From DATLFP01 sp035540955 (GTDB lineage Bacteria > Actinomycetota > Acidimicrobiia > Acidimicrobiales > CADCSY01), in assembly GCA_035540955.1 (NCBI GenBank), contig DATLFP010000077.1:1-39980 (forward strand): a stretch of 39,980 bases of DNA. The letters run 5' to 3'. Position numbers and translations under genes: made by a program. This document shows positions 17,121 through 25,511 of this stretch, in pieces (the stretch's first letter is position 1; each line of letters begins with the position of its first letter). A model generated the notes under the pieces. It was given only the letters and a program-made list of their open reading frames with translations, ran no database searches and was not told the origin of the DNA.

Positions 17121-18146
17121 GTGACGGCATCCCTCCGGTTCGGACTCGGTCCGCTCACCGGTCAGACCCTGGGCGGCACCGCCGCCGAGTCGACCGAGGA
17201 GCTGGCCCTCGTCGTCGACGCCGCCGTCGAAGCCGAACGGGCCGGGTTCGCGACGGTCTGGGTGAGCGAGCACCACCTCTCCGACGACGGCTACGTCGGC
17301 AGCCCGCTGCTCCTCCTCGCCGCCATCGCACGGGCCACCTCGACGATCGGGCTCGGCACCGACGTCGCCCTCGCCCCGCTGCACCACCCGCTCCGGCTGG
17401 CCGAGGAGGCCGCGCTAGTGGATCACCTGTCGCGTGGCCGGCTCCTCCTCGGGCTGGGTACCGGCTACCGGGACGTCGAGCTGCGTGCCTTCGGGATCGA
17501 ACCGGCGCGCCGGGTCGCCGCCCTCGAGCACGCGGTGTCGACCCTGCGTGACGCGTGGGCGGGCCGGCCGGTGCTCGGCGGGACGGTCACGCCGCCTCCG
17601 TTCGACCCGGTGGGTCCACCCATCCTGCTCGGCGGCTACGTCGAGCGAGCGGTGCGGCGAGCCGGCCGGCTCGCCGACGGCTGGATCGCGCCAGCGATGG
17701 CCGATCCTGGCCAGCTGGCGACGCGCCTCGGATGGCTGGCCGATACCGGCGCGTTCGGCCGCCCGTTCCAGATCGTGGTCAACATCGCCGCGTTCGTCGC
17801 TGACGACGCCTGGGCCGTCGTTGGCCGTGGCGTCGTCCACGTCGAGGAGCGCTACCGGCGATGGGCGAGCGAGCAGGGGGGTGCGCCAGGCAACGTCGCT
17901 GTCCGCGCCCCGGCGGTCCCGGACCGCCCGCCGGCGCACGTGGTAGTCGGACCGCCCGACGCCTGCGCCGCGGCGCTCCGCCCCTGGTACGACGCCCTGG
18001 CGAGCGCCCCGGCGGGCGTCGTGGCCCACCTGAACGTCCGACTCCACTATCCGGGCGTCGGCCGCGACGGGACCCTCGACGCGATCGCGCGGTTCGGGTC
18101 CGAGGCGATGTCCCTGATCGAGGAGGGAGAGCGTCAGTGGACGTGA
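17121..18146 (+). CDS. LLM-class flavin-dependent oxidoreductase
   Basis: A 341-residue luciferase-like enzyme starting at GTG 17121, seven bases after the cyclase stop. Landmarks are ATVWVSEHHLSDDGY, APLHHPLRLAEEAALVD, GRLLLGLGTGYRDVE and PPILLGGYVERAVRRAG. It belongs to the SEHH/PLHHPLR subgroup found in the left operon. Enzymes of this type include Baeyer-Villiger-like type II flavin monooxygenases that need a separate reductase; none is encoded nearby. It overlaps the following hydrolase gene by ten bases. Confidence 0.88.
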   Translation: MTASLRFGLGPLTGQTLGGTAAESTEELALVVDAAVEAERAGFATVWVSEHHLSDDGYVGSPLLLLAAIARATSTIGLGTDVALAPLHHPLRLAEEAALVDHLSRGRLLLGLGTGYRDVELRAFGIEPARRVAALEHAVSTLRDAWAGRPVLGGTVTPPPFDPVGPPILLGGYVERAVRRAGRLADGWIAPAMADPGQLATRLGWLADTGAFGRPFQIVVNIAAFVADDAWAVVGRGVVHVEERYRRWASEQGGAPGNVAVRAPAVPDRPPAHVVVGPPDACAAALRPWYDALASAPAGVVAHLNVRLHYPGVGRDGTLDAIARFGSEAMSLIEEGERQWT

Positions 18147-19057
18147 CGGACTGGCTCGACCACCTGCGGCTCGGTGCCGAGATCGCCGGTCTCGACCTCC
18201 CCGCGCTCCGGCTCCCGGACGAGCGCGACGTGCTTGCCAACGGGCTGCGGATCCACGTGCTCGAGTGGGGCCCGGCCGACGGCCCGCCCGTGGTGTTCCT
18301 CCACGGGGGGAGCCTGACCGCCCACACCTGGGACCTGGTGTGCCTCGCGCTGAGCGACCGGTACCGCTGCGTCGCCGTCGACCTCCGGGGCCACGGCGAG
18401 TCCGAGTGGCCTGCGGACGCCGACTACCGGCTCGAGGCCTTCGCCGCCGACGTGGGTGCCGTCATCGACACCCTCGGGCTCGACCGCCCGGTGGTGGTCG
18501 GGATGTCGCTGGGCGGGCTCACGTCGATGCGGCTCGCGGGTGAGCGCAGCGACCGGCTGCGCGGCCTCGTCGTCGTCGACGTCGGTCCCGACCTGCGCAC
18601 CGATGGCGCTCAGGAGATCGTCGAGTTCACCAAGCGCGACCAGGAGATGGACTCGGTCGAGGACTTCGTGGCTCGGGTGCTGCGCGACACCTCGACCCGC
18701 AAGCCCGAGCTGCTCCGTCGGAGCATCCGCCACAACCTCCGCCAGCTGCCCAACGGCCGCTGGACCTGGAAGTGGGACAAGCGGCGGATGAGCGAGCCCG
18801 ACTTCGAGGCGATGCGCGCCGATCACGCCCGGCTCTGGGACAGCGTGGCGGCGGTGACGTGCCCGGCGCTGGTCGTTCGTGGTGAGCGCAGCCGCGTGTT
18901 CCTCGACGAGGACGGCCGCAAGCTGACCGGCGCGCTCCGGGACGGTCGGTACGAGGTGATCGCCGGCGCTGGTCACACGATCCAGGGAGAGAAGCCACGC
19001 GAGCTTCTCGCCGTGCTCATCCCGTTCTTCGACCGCTGCTTTGGAGCCTCGTCGTGA
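18137..19057 (+). CDS. Alpha/beta-fold hydrolase
   Basis: A 306-residue protein starting at GTG 18137, with GGAGGGA at 18122-18128. The oxyanion region is FLHGGS (54-59), the nucleophile elbow is GMSLGG with S124, and the catalytic histidine lies in GAGHTIQGE. DLRGHGESEW is the usual strand-5 segment. A cap domain with many charged residues (about 150-230) precedes the last strand. Likely an esterase, lactonase or C-C hydrolase of the pathway. GTG 18143 is an alternative start, but the Shine-Dalgarno spacing favours 18137. Confidence 0.9.
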   Translation: MDVTDWLDHLRLGAEIAGLDLPALRLPDERDVLANGLRIHVLEWGPADGPPVVFLHGGSLTAHTWDLVCLALSDRYRCVAVDLRGHGESEWPADADYRLEAFAADVGAVIDTLGLDRPVVVGMSLGGLTSMRLAGERSDRLRGLVVVDVGPDLRTDGAQEIVEFTKRDQEMDSVEDFVARVLRDTSTRKPELLRRSIRHNLRQLPNGRWTWKWDKRRMSEPDFEAMRADHARLWDSVAAVTCPALVVRGERSRVFLDEDGRKLTGALRDGRYEVIAGAGHTIQGEKPRELLAVLIPFFDRCFGASS

Positions 19058-20745
19058 GCGGGATCATCGTCGAGCTCGACGTGCCGGTGCCCGTCCGAGA
19101 CGGGACGATGCTGCGCGCCGACGTCTACCGTCCCGAAGAGGGCCCGTCGCCGGGCCTGCTCATGCGCACCCCGTACGGGAAGGCGTCGATGCCCGCCCTG
19201 CTCACCGTGCTCGAACCGGTCCGCGCCGCCCGCGAGGGATTCGCGGTGGTGGTCCAGGACGCGCGGGGCCGGTTCGCCTCGTCGGGGACCTTCCGCCCCT
19301 TCGACGAGGGCGACGACGGTCACGACGCCGTCGAGTGGCTCGCCGGGCAGCCGTGGTGCGACGGGCGCGTCGGCATGTTCGGCAGCTCGTACATGGCCGC
19401 CGCCCAGCTGCAGGCGGCCGTGACCGGTCCGCCCGCCCTCCGCGCCATCAGCCCGATCGAGGCCAGTGCGGACTACTACGAGGGGCGCTCCTACCGCGGG
19501 GGCGCCTTCGAGCTCGGCTCGCTGGTGACGATCGCGCTCTGGGCACTGAGCCGGGGCAGCCTCGAGCGGTCCGGCCGCGAGCGCTACCGAGCCGGCATGC
19601 GCGAGGTGCGGGCGTTCCTGGCCGACCTCCGCGCCCATCTCGCTGACCGCCCGCTCGATCTCTTGGGCCAGGGGATCCTGGGCGAGGTCGCTCCGTTCTT
19701 CCTCGAGTGGGCCGAGCACAACGTGCCCGGCGAGTTCTGGGCCGAGCACTCGATCGCTGGGCGCTACGGCGACATCGACGTGCCCGCGCTGCACATCACC
19801 AGCTGGTTCGACCAGTTCCATGTCGGCACCCTCGCCAACTACGAGGCGCTGTCGAGCCTTGGGCTCGCCGACCAGGCGCTGGTGGTCGGCCCGTGGTCGC
19901 ACTACGTGCCGCGCTCGTCGCTGCTCGGTGCCGTGCGGGTGGGCGACGTCGACTTCGGGCTCGATGCCCTTGTCGACCTGGAGGCCCTGCAGCTGCGGTG
20001 GTTCCGTCGCCACGTGGCCGACGACGAGCACGCATGGCGGCAGCGGACCCCGGTCCGGCTGTTCGTGATGGGTGACGACCGCTGGCGCGATGAGGCGTCG
20101 TGGCCGCTGACGGACACCGAGGTCCGGCCCCTGCACCTGGCGGCCGGCCGCCGACTGGCGTGGTCGTCGCCGCCGACCGGGGGCGTCGACCGCTACGTCT
20201 TCGATCCGCGCGACCCGACGCCCACGGTCGGTGGTGCCCACCTCGTACTCGAGTCGACGTGCCCGGCGGGACCGGTCGACCACCGGTGGCTCGCGCCGCG
20301 GTCCGACGTGCTCGTCTACACCAGCGACCCGCTCGCCGAGGACGTCGAGATCGTCGGCTGGGTGGACGCGCTGCTGCGGATTCGCAGCAGCGCGCCGTCG
20401 ACGGACTTCACCGTGAAGGTGCTCGAGGTGTGGCCCGACGGTCGCGTCCTCAACGTCGTCGACGGCATCACCCGGGTCCCGAGTGCCGACCAGCCCGACA
20501 CCGACGGCTGGGTGGCGGTGACCGTCGAGCTGGGTGCGACGGCGATCGTCGTGCGGGCCGGCCACGCCCTGCAGGTGAGGGTGTCGAGCAGCAGCTTCCC
20601 GCGCTTCGACGTCAACCCGAACACCGGCGAGCACCCGTTCCACGCCACCACGACGGTGCGGGCTCGCCAGGAGGTGTGCGTCGGCGGCGACCGCGGCTCG
20701 GTGGTGCGGCTGCCGGTGCGCGCCGCGCGTGGGGTGGCCGCATGA
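19054..20745 (+). CDS. CocE/NonD-family hydrolase
   Basis: A 563-residue X-Pro dipeptidyl-peptidase-like S15 hydrolase. RDGTMLRADVYRP and MRTPYGK are the conserved N-terminal segments. QDARGRFASSG follows, and the nucleophile is S112 in FGSSYM (the cocaine esterase GxSYxG position). The C-terminal jelly-roll domain includes DVLVYTSDPLAEDVEIVG and FTVKVLEVWPDGR. GTG 19054 overlaps the preceding stop. Members cleave esters or amides of bulky acids (cocaine, cephalosporins, nonactin). Here it may release the cluster acid from an ester; there is no signal peptide, so it should be cytoplasmic. Confidence 0.92.
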   Translation: MSGIIVELDVPVPVRDGTMLRADVYRPEEGPSPGLLMRTPYGKASMPALLTVLEPVRAAREGFAVVVQDARGRFASSGTFRPFDEGDDGHDAVEWLAGQPWCDGRVGMFGSSYMAAAQLQAAVTGPPALRAISPIEASADYYEGRSYRGGAFELGSLVTIALWALSRGSLERSGRERYRAGMREVRAFLADLRAHLADRPLDLLGQGILGEVAPFFLEWAEHNVPGEFWAEHSIAGRYGDIDVPALHITSWFDQFHVGTLANYEALSSLGLADQALVVGPWSHYVPRSSLLGAVRVGDVDFGLDALVDLEALQLRWFRRHVADDEHAWRQRTPVRLFVMGDDRWRDEASWPLTDTEVRPLHLAAGRRLAWSSPPTGGVDRYVFDPRDPTPTVGGAHLVLESTCPAGPVDHRWLAPRSDVLVYTSDPLAEDVEIVGWVDALLRIRSSAPSTDFTVKVLEVWPDGRVLNVVDGITRVPSADQPDTDGWVAVTVELGATAIVVRAGHALQVRVSSSSFPRFDVNPNTGEHPFHATTTVRARQEVCVGGDRGSVVRLPVRAARGVAA

Positions 20746-21170
20746 CGGCACGTCCTGCTGTCGAGGGCTGGTTCAGCACGGGCGCCGTGCCCGAGCTGCT
20801 GGGTGACCGGTGCGCGGCATGCGGCGTGGTGTCGTTTCCGCCCGGGCGGTCGGCGTGCGCCGATCCAGCGTGCGGCTCGGACCGTCTCGTGCGGGATCCG
20901 ATCGGGCGAGCCGGCACCGTGTGGAGCCTCACCGACGCCCGGTATCAGCCACCGGCGCCGTATCGCGCCGCCGAGCCGTACGAGCCCTTCGGCATCGCCG
21001 CGGTCGCCGTCGAACCACACGGCATCGTGGTGCTCGGCCAGTTGGCCCACGGCGTCTCGGTCGCTGACCTTGCCGTCGGCGATCGCGTCGAGCTCGTGGT
21101 CGAGACCCTGTTCGCCGACGAGTCCGGCGACGAGCTCGTGTGGCGGTGGGCGCCCGAGGTGGCGGGGTGA
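20742..21170 (+). CDS. DUF35 protein: zinc ribbon plus OB-fold (second copy)
   Basis: A 142-residue protein with zinc-ribbon cysteines RCAAC and CADPAC (residues about 23-44) and an OB-fold part beginning GRAGTVWSLTDARYQPP. ATGA overlap with the CocE gene and GTGA overlap with the next thiolase-like gene make it the obligate-looking partner of 21167-22360. It is not closely similar to the first DUF35 copy: the cysteine spacing differs (C-x2-C-x12-C-x4-C), so the two pairs are unlikely to exchange partners freely. Confidence 0.88.
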   Translation: MTARPAVEGWFSTGAVPELLGDRCAACGVVSFPPGRSACADPACGSDRLVRDPIGRAGTVWSLTDARYQPPAPYRAAEPYEPFGIAAVAVEPHGIVVLGQLAHGVSVADLAVGDRVELVVETLFADESGDELVWRWAPEVAG

Positions 21171-22360
21171 CCAGTCGGGACGACGTCGTGGTCCTCGGCG
21201 CGGGCATGCACCCGTGGGGCAAGTGGGACCGGAGCTACGCCGACCTGGGCGTCCACGCGGCGCGCTCCGCCCTGGCCGACGCGGGCGTCGACTGGCCCGA
21301 CGTGCAGCTGATCGTCGGTGGCGAGAGCGTGCGGAACGGCTATCCCGGCTACGTCGCCGGTGCGACCTTCGCCCACGCGCTTGGCTGGACCGGCGCCCGC
21401 ATCGCCAGCTGCTACGCCGCGTGCGCGACCGGTGCCCAGGCGATCCAGACCGCTCGGGCCCACATCCTTGCCGGCCTGTGCGACGTCGCCCTCGTCGTCG
21501 CCGCCGACCGTGTTCCCAAGGGGTTCCTCGCCCCCAACGCCGGCGACCGGCCCGACGACCCCGACTGGCTCCGGTTCCGGCTGGTGGGTGCCAGCAACCC
21601 GACGTACTTCGCGCTCTACGCCCGCCGCAGGATGGACCTCTTCGGCGCGACGTCGGCCGACTTTGCCGCCGTCAAGGCGAAGAACGCACGGCACGGGCTG
21701 CACAACCCGAACGCCCGCTACCGGAAGGAGGTCTCCGTGGACGAGGTGCTCGCATCACCCGTCGTCGCCGATCCCTTGCACCTGCTCGACATCTGCGCCA
21801 CCTCCGACGGCGCCGCCGCCGTGGTGCTCACCTCGGCAGACCGTGCTCAGCGGCTGGACCGGCGCGCCGAGGTCCGGGTGCGAGCGGTGTCGACGGTGTC
21901 ACCGACGTTCCCGAACACCGAGATCGACATGCCTGACTTCGCGACCGAGGCGGCGAGCGGTGACGTCTCCGCCGGCTCGTTCCGCGCCTCGATCGCCCGA
22001 GCGGCATACGAGGAGGCCGGCATCGGGCCGGAGGACGTCTCGGTGGCGGAGGTCTATGACCTCTCGACCGCCTACGAGCTCGACTGGTACGAGCACCTCG
22101 GGCTGTGCGCCCCGGGCGAGGCAGAGCGGCTGTTGCGCGACGGAGTCACCACCCTTGGCGGCGCCTGCCCGGTGAACCCCTCAGGCGGACTCGCGTGCTT
22201 CGGCGAGGCGCCGCCCGCCCAGGCGATCGCCCAGGTGTGCGAGCTCACCTGGCAGCTGCGAGGGACCGCCGGCGCCCGCCAGGTGGAGGGCGCGACGGTG
22301 GGCATCAGCGCCAATCAGGGTCTGTTCGGCCACGGCTCCTCAGTGGTGGTCGTCCGATGA
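21167..22360 (+). CDS. Thiolase-like lipid-transfer protein (second copy, Cys retained)
   Basis: A 397-residue thiolase-fold protein starting at GTG 21167. It has DDVVVLGAGMHPWGKW, CYAACATGAQAIQTA with C86 at the thiolase nucleophile position, DICATSDGAAAVVLTS and VNPSGGLACFGEAPPAQ. Unlike the first copy it keeps the Cys-Ala-Thr-Gly segment. The loop that carries a histidine in classical SCP2 thiolases reads VAEVYDLSTAYELDW, a tyrosine as in DUF35-dependent aldolases. It could act as a thiolase or a retro-aldolase with the 20742 DUF35 protein. It overlaps the acyl-CoA dehydrogenase gene (ATGA). Confidence 0.88.
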   Translation: MTSRDDVVVLGAGMHPWGKWDRSYADLGVHAARSALADAGVDWPDVQLIVGGESVRNGYPGYVAGATFAHALGWTGARIASCYAACATGAQAIQTARAHILAGLCDVALVVAADRVPKGFLAPNAGDRPDDPDWLRFRLVGASNPTYFALYARRRMDLFGATSADFAAVKAKNARHGLHNPNARYRKEVSVDEVLASPVVADPLHLLDICATSDGAAAVVLTSADRAQRLDRRAEVRVRAVSTVSPTFPNTEIDMPDFATEAASGDVSAGSFRASIARAAYEEAGIGPEDVSVAEVYDLSTAYELDWYEHLGLCAPGEAERLLRDGVTTLGGACPVNPSGGLACFGEAPPAQAIAQVCELTWQLRGTAGARQVEGATVGISANQGLFGHGSSVVVVR

Positions 22361-23601
22361 CCGACGACGTCGAGGACCTCGACCGCTATCGGGCGACGTG
22401 CCGGGCGTGGCTCGACGAGCGGATGCCCCGCCGCGACCGCGCCACGGGGCGCTGGGGCGAGGGCGACGACGACGTCTCGGTGTTCCACGCGCTCGGCCAC
22501 GAGGAGGAGCGGGCTCTGATCGCCGGAGGGCAGGCGTGGCAGCAGGAGAAGCTGGCCGCCGGCTACGGCGCCATCGCCTGGCCGGAGCCGCTCGGGGGTG
22601 CCGGCCTCACCGACGTGCACGAGCAGGTCTTTCGCCATCTCGAGGCGGAGTACGAGGTGCCGGGGAGCCACGAGCTGCTGCGGGTGACGGTCGGGCTGGT
22701 CGCGCCGACGATCCGCGAGTTCGGCACCGACGAGCAACGGGCCCGCTTCGTCCGGCCGTTCCTCGCCGCCGAGGAGCTGGTCTGCCAGCTGTTCTCCGAG
22801 CCGGGAGCCGGCTCGGACCTCGCCGCCGTCGCCACCCGTGCCGATCGGGACGGTGACGAGTGGGTCGTGACCGGCTCGAAGGTCTGGGCCTCCGGCGCGC
22901 AGTTCGCGGAGTGGGGCGAGCTCGTGGCCCGCACCGATCCGGATGTGCCGAAGCACGCGGGGCTGACGACGTTCCTCCTGCCGCTCAACGCGCCGGGCGT
23001 CGACGTTCGACCCATCCGGCAGATGTCGGGCGGGTCGTCGTTCAACGAGGTGTTCCTCGACGGCGTGCGGGTCCCGGACTCGCTGCGGCTCGGTCCGGTC
23101 GGCGGGGGCTGGAAGGTGGCGCTCACCACCCTGGGCTTCGAGCGGGGCCAGAGCGGCGCCAAGCGCGTCGGCGGCTCCTGGGAGCAGCTACGTGCGCTGG
23201 CGGCGTGGTCGGGCCGGACCGCGGACCCAATCGTGCGCCAGGAGCTGGCGTCGGTGTACGCCCACGAGCGGGTCCGCGAGCTCACCCGCCGCCGGGCCGA
23301 CGCCGCCCGCCAGGCTGGCGCGCCGCCAGGCCCCGAGGGCTCCCTGGCGAAGCTGCTCTGGGTCCAGGGCATGACGAGGATCGGAGAGGCGGCGGCCCGC
23401 ATCCTCGGCCCCCGGCTCCTGGCCGACACTGGCGAGTGGGGCACCTTCGCCTGGGCCCGGCACCTGCTCGGCGCGCCCGGGTATCGGATCGCCGGCGGCT
23501 CCGATGAGATCCAGCGCAACATCATCGGCGAGCGCACCCTCGGGCTCCCGAGCGAGCCGCGCATCGACCGCGACGTCCCGTGGCGCGAGGTACTCCGATG
23601 A
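22357..23601 (+). CDS. Acyl-CoA dehydrogenase family protein
   Basis: A 414-residue flavoprotein. QLFSEPGAGSDLA is the FAD/substrate motif, VVTGSKVWASGA follows it, then GGSSFNEVFLDGVRVPD. The C-terminal GYRIAGGSDEIQRNIIGERT is here split as IAGGSDEIQ and IIGERTLGLP. The YEGT glutamate of MCAD/SCAD is not present in IAGGSD, as in many FadE proteins that place the base elsewhere. ATGA overlaps join it to the thiolase-like gene upstream and the kinase gene downstream. The kinase neighbour suggests an ACAD10/11- or LvaC-like role rather than plain dehydrogenation. Confidence 0.92.
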   Translation: MTDDVEDLDRYRATCRAWLDERMPRRDRATGRWGEGDDDVSVFHALGHEEERALIAGGQAWQQEKLAAGYGAIAWPEPLGGAGLTDVHEQVFRHLEAEYEVPGSHELLRVTVGLVAPTIREFGTDEQRARFVRPFLAAEELVCQLFSEPGAGSDLAAVATRADRDGDEWVVTGSKVWASGAQFAEWGELVARTDPDVPKHAGLTTFLLPLNAPGVDVRPIRQMSGGSSFNEVFLDGVRVPDSLRLGPVGGGWKVALTTLGFERGQSGAKRVGGSWEQLRALAAWSGRTADPIVRQELASVYAHERVRELTRRRADAARQAGAPPGPEGSLAKLLWVQGMTRIGEAAARILGPRLLADTGEWGTFAWARHLLGAPGYRIAGGSDEIQRNIIGERTLGLPSEPRIDRDVPWREVLR

Positions 23602-24674
23602 GCGACGACAGCTACCCGCCCGAGCTCGCCCCGGTCCGCTCGGGAGAGGAGCTCGACTGGCCGGCGGTCGAGACCTACGTACGCGCCCACATCGAGGGTC
23701 TCGGCCCGCTCACCGACGTGCGCCAGTTCCCCAACGGATCCGCCAACCTCACCTACCTGCTGGCGTTCGAGGCCCGGCCGCTGGTGCTGCGACGGCCGCC
23801 GTTCGGCCATGTCGCGGCCGGCGCGCACGACATGCGCCGCGAGCACCGCGCCCTGTCGGTGCTGTGGCGCAGTTTCGACCGCGCCCCTCGCGCCTACCTG
23901 GTGTGCACCGACCACGACGTGATCGGCGCCGACTTCCTCGTCAGCGAGTACCGGGCTGGGCAGGTGATCTGGGGGACCGCGCCACCGTCGATGGCGCACC
24001 ACGCCGACCTCGGTCGCCGCGTCGGCCTCGCCGTGGTCGACGCCCTCGCCGAGCTGCACGTCGTTGACCCGGACGCCGCGGGGCTCGCCGAGCTCGGGCG
24101 CCCCGACGGGTTCCTCGAGCGACAGGTGCGCGGCTGGCGGGATCGGTGGAAGGCGTCAGCCGACGGCTTCGACGTTCCACTGATGGACGAGGTGGGCGAT
24201 CGCCTCGCGGCGACACTGCCGGCGTCGCCGCGCCCGTCGATCCTGCACAACGACTACAAGGTCGACAACTGCCAGTTCGATCCTGCCGACCCCGACCGGG
24301 TGCGCTCGATCTTCGACTGGGACATGGCCACCCTCGGCGACCCGCTCGTCGACCTCGGCATCCTCCTCAACTACTGGCCCGATCCGGCCGACGCCCCGAT
24401 CGACGGTCCGGTGTTCCCGGAGGGGCTCGACCGGTTCGGCCTGCCCACCCGGGCGGAGGTGGTGGCCCGCTACGGCGAGCGGACTGGGCAGCCCGTCGAT
24501 GGCGTGCCGTGGTACGAGGCATTCGCGGCGTGGAAGACGGGCGTCGTGCTGCAGCAGCTGCATCGCCGATTCCTGCGGGGCGAGACGACCGACGAGCGGC
24601 AGGGCAACAAGGGCGGCGAGCGCGTGGTGTCGCAAGCGCGCCGGGCCGCCCGGATCCTGGAGGGGCTGAGGTGA
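23598..24674 (+). CDS. APH-fold phosphotransferase, LvaA/ACAD10-kinase-like
   Basis: A 358-residue kinase of the aminoglycoside phosphotransferase superfamily. The Brenner-type catalytic loop is HNDYKVDN (217-224, base D219) and the metal-binding IFDWD carries D240 and D242. FPNGSANLTYLL is the N-lobe loop, and the invariant lysine position is occupied by the LVLRRPP segment. It sits between an acyl-CoA dehydrogenase gene and an SDR gene with start-stop overlaps on both sides. The same trio (kinase, dehydrogenase, SDR) handles 4-hydroxyacyl-CoA in levulinate catabolism (LvaA, LvaC, LvaD), and mammalian ACAD10/11 fuse kinase and dehydrogenase. A 4-hydroxyacyl-CoA kinase is the best guess. Confidence 0.88.
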   Translation: MSDDSYPPELAPVRSGEELDWPAVETYVRAHIEGLGPLTDVRQFPNGSANLTYLLAFEARPLVLRRPPFGHVAAGAHDMRREHRALSVLWRSFDRAPRAYLVCTDHDVIGADFLVSEYRAGQVIWGTAPPSMAHHADLGRRVGLAVVDALAELHVVDPDAAGLAELGRPDGFLERQVRGWRDRWKASADGFDVPLMDEVGDRLAATLPASPRPSILHNDYKVDNCQFDPADPDRVRSIFDWDMATLGDPLVDLGILLNYWPDPADAPIDGPVFPEGLDRFGLPTRAEVVARYGERTGQPVDGVPWYEAFAAWKTGVVLQQLHRRFLRGETTDERQGNKGGERVVSQARRAARILEGLR

Positions 24675-25429
24675 GCATGGAGCAGCCGTTCGACGGGCGC
24701 ACGGTCGTGGTCACCGGCGGCAGCCGGGGGCTCGGTCGTGCGATGGCGGCGGGGTTCGCGGCCGCGGGCGCGGACGTCGTCATCGCCAGCCGGCGACTCG
24801 AGTCCTGTGAGGACGCAGCGGCCGAGATCGCCGCCGTCACCGGCCGCCGGATCGTGCCGATGGCATGTCACGTCGGCCGGTGGGACGAGGTGACCGCCTT
24901 CGTCGAGCGGGTGCGCGAGGAGGTGGGGGACGTCGACGTCTTGGTCAACAACGCCGGCATGGCGCCCCTGTTCTCGAGCCTCACGGACCTGTCGGAGGAG
25001 CTGTTCGACAAGACGATCGCGGTGAACCTCAAGGGCCCGTTCAGGCTGAGCGCGCTCGTCGGCGAGCAGATGGTCGCCCGGGGCAGAGGCGTGATCCTCA
25101 ACGTGAGCAGCGTCGCCGCCATCCGTCCGAAGCCCACCGACCTGATCTACGCCGCTGCCAAGGCTGGCCTCGACACGCTCACCGCCGGCTTCGCGCGCGC
25201 CCTGGGACCAAAGGTCCGGGTCAACACGATCATGGCCGGCCCGTTCCTCACTGACATCGCCAAGCACTGGGACATGGAAGTCGTCGGTGCGCGCATCGCC
25301 GGCTACCCGCTGCAACGGGCCGGTGAGCCCGACGAGATCGTCGGAGCCGCGCTCCATCTCGCCAGCGACGCCGCGAGCTTCACAACCGGTGCAGTGCTGC
25401 GGGTCGACGGTGGCATGGGCGTCACATGA
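24671..25429 (+). CDS. SDR-family oxidoreductase
   Basis: A 252-residue classical short-chain dehydrogenase with TGGSRGLG (15-22), NNAG (93-96), N119, the catalytic Ser in NVSSVAA, and Y160-x3-K164 in YAAAK. The end LRVDGGMGVT is standard. GTG 24671 overlaps the kinase stop (GTGA); ATG 24677 is an alternative start two codons later. It is the last gene of the 18 kb operon. Beside the kinase and dehydrogenase it could reduce a 4-oxoacyl-CoA to the 4-hydroxy form, or act as a 3-hydroxyacyl-CoA dehydrogenase. Confidence 0.92.
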   Translation: MSMEQPFDGRTVVVTGGSRGLGRAMAAGFAAAGADVVIASRRLESCEDAAAEIAAVTGRRIVPMACHVGRWDEVTAFVERVREEVGDVDVLVNNAGMAPLFSSLTDLSEELFDKTIAVNLKGPFRLSALVGEQMVARGRGVILNVSSVAAIRPKPTDLIYAAAKAGLDTLTAGFARALGPKVRVNTIMAGPFLTDIAKHWDMEVVGARIAGYPLQRAGEPDEIVGAALHLASDAASFTTGAVLRVDGGMGVT

Positions 25430-25450
25430 CGGCGGGCCGTCCCAATGACC

Positions 25451-25504
25451 GGCGCGTCCCCCTGCGCGCCGCCGGGGAGAAGGGTGACACGCCCTTCTCC
25501 CCGG
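25451..25504 (+). terminator. Tandem hairpins at end of catabolic operon
   Basis: Two back-to-back hairpins lie 21 bases after the SDR stop. GGCGCG (25451-25456) pairs with CGCGCC (25465-25470) around an eight-base loop. A perfect 13-base stem CCGGGGAGAAGGG (25472-25484) pairs with 25492-25504 around a seven-base loop. There is no U tract, which is common for actinobacterial terminators. The next gene starts only seven bases later, so some readthrough is possible. Confidence 0.7.
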
Positions 25505-25511
25505 ATCAGAC

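Noticed and set aside
18973..20751. 592-residue open frame antisense to the CocE gene
   Set aside because: A shadow of GC-biased codon usage; composition is Arg/Val/Gly/Asp-rich with no motifs, while the plus strand encodes a complete CocE-type hydrolase.
22563..24059. 498-residue minus-strand frame across the dehydrogenase and kinase genes
   Set aside because: Low-complexity Arg/Ser/Pro content and clear plus-strand genes.
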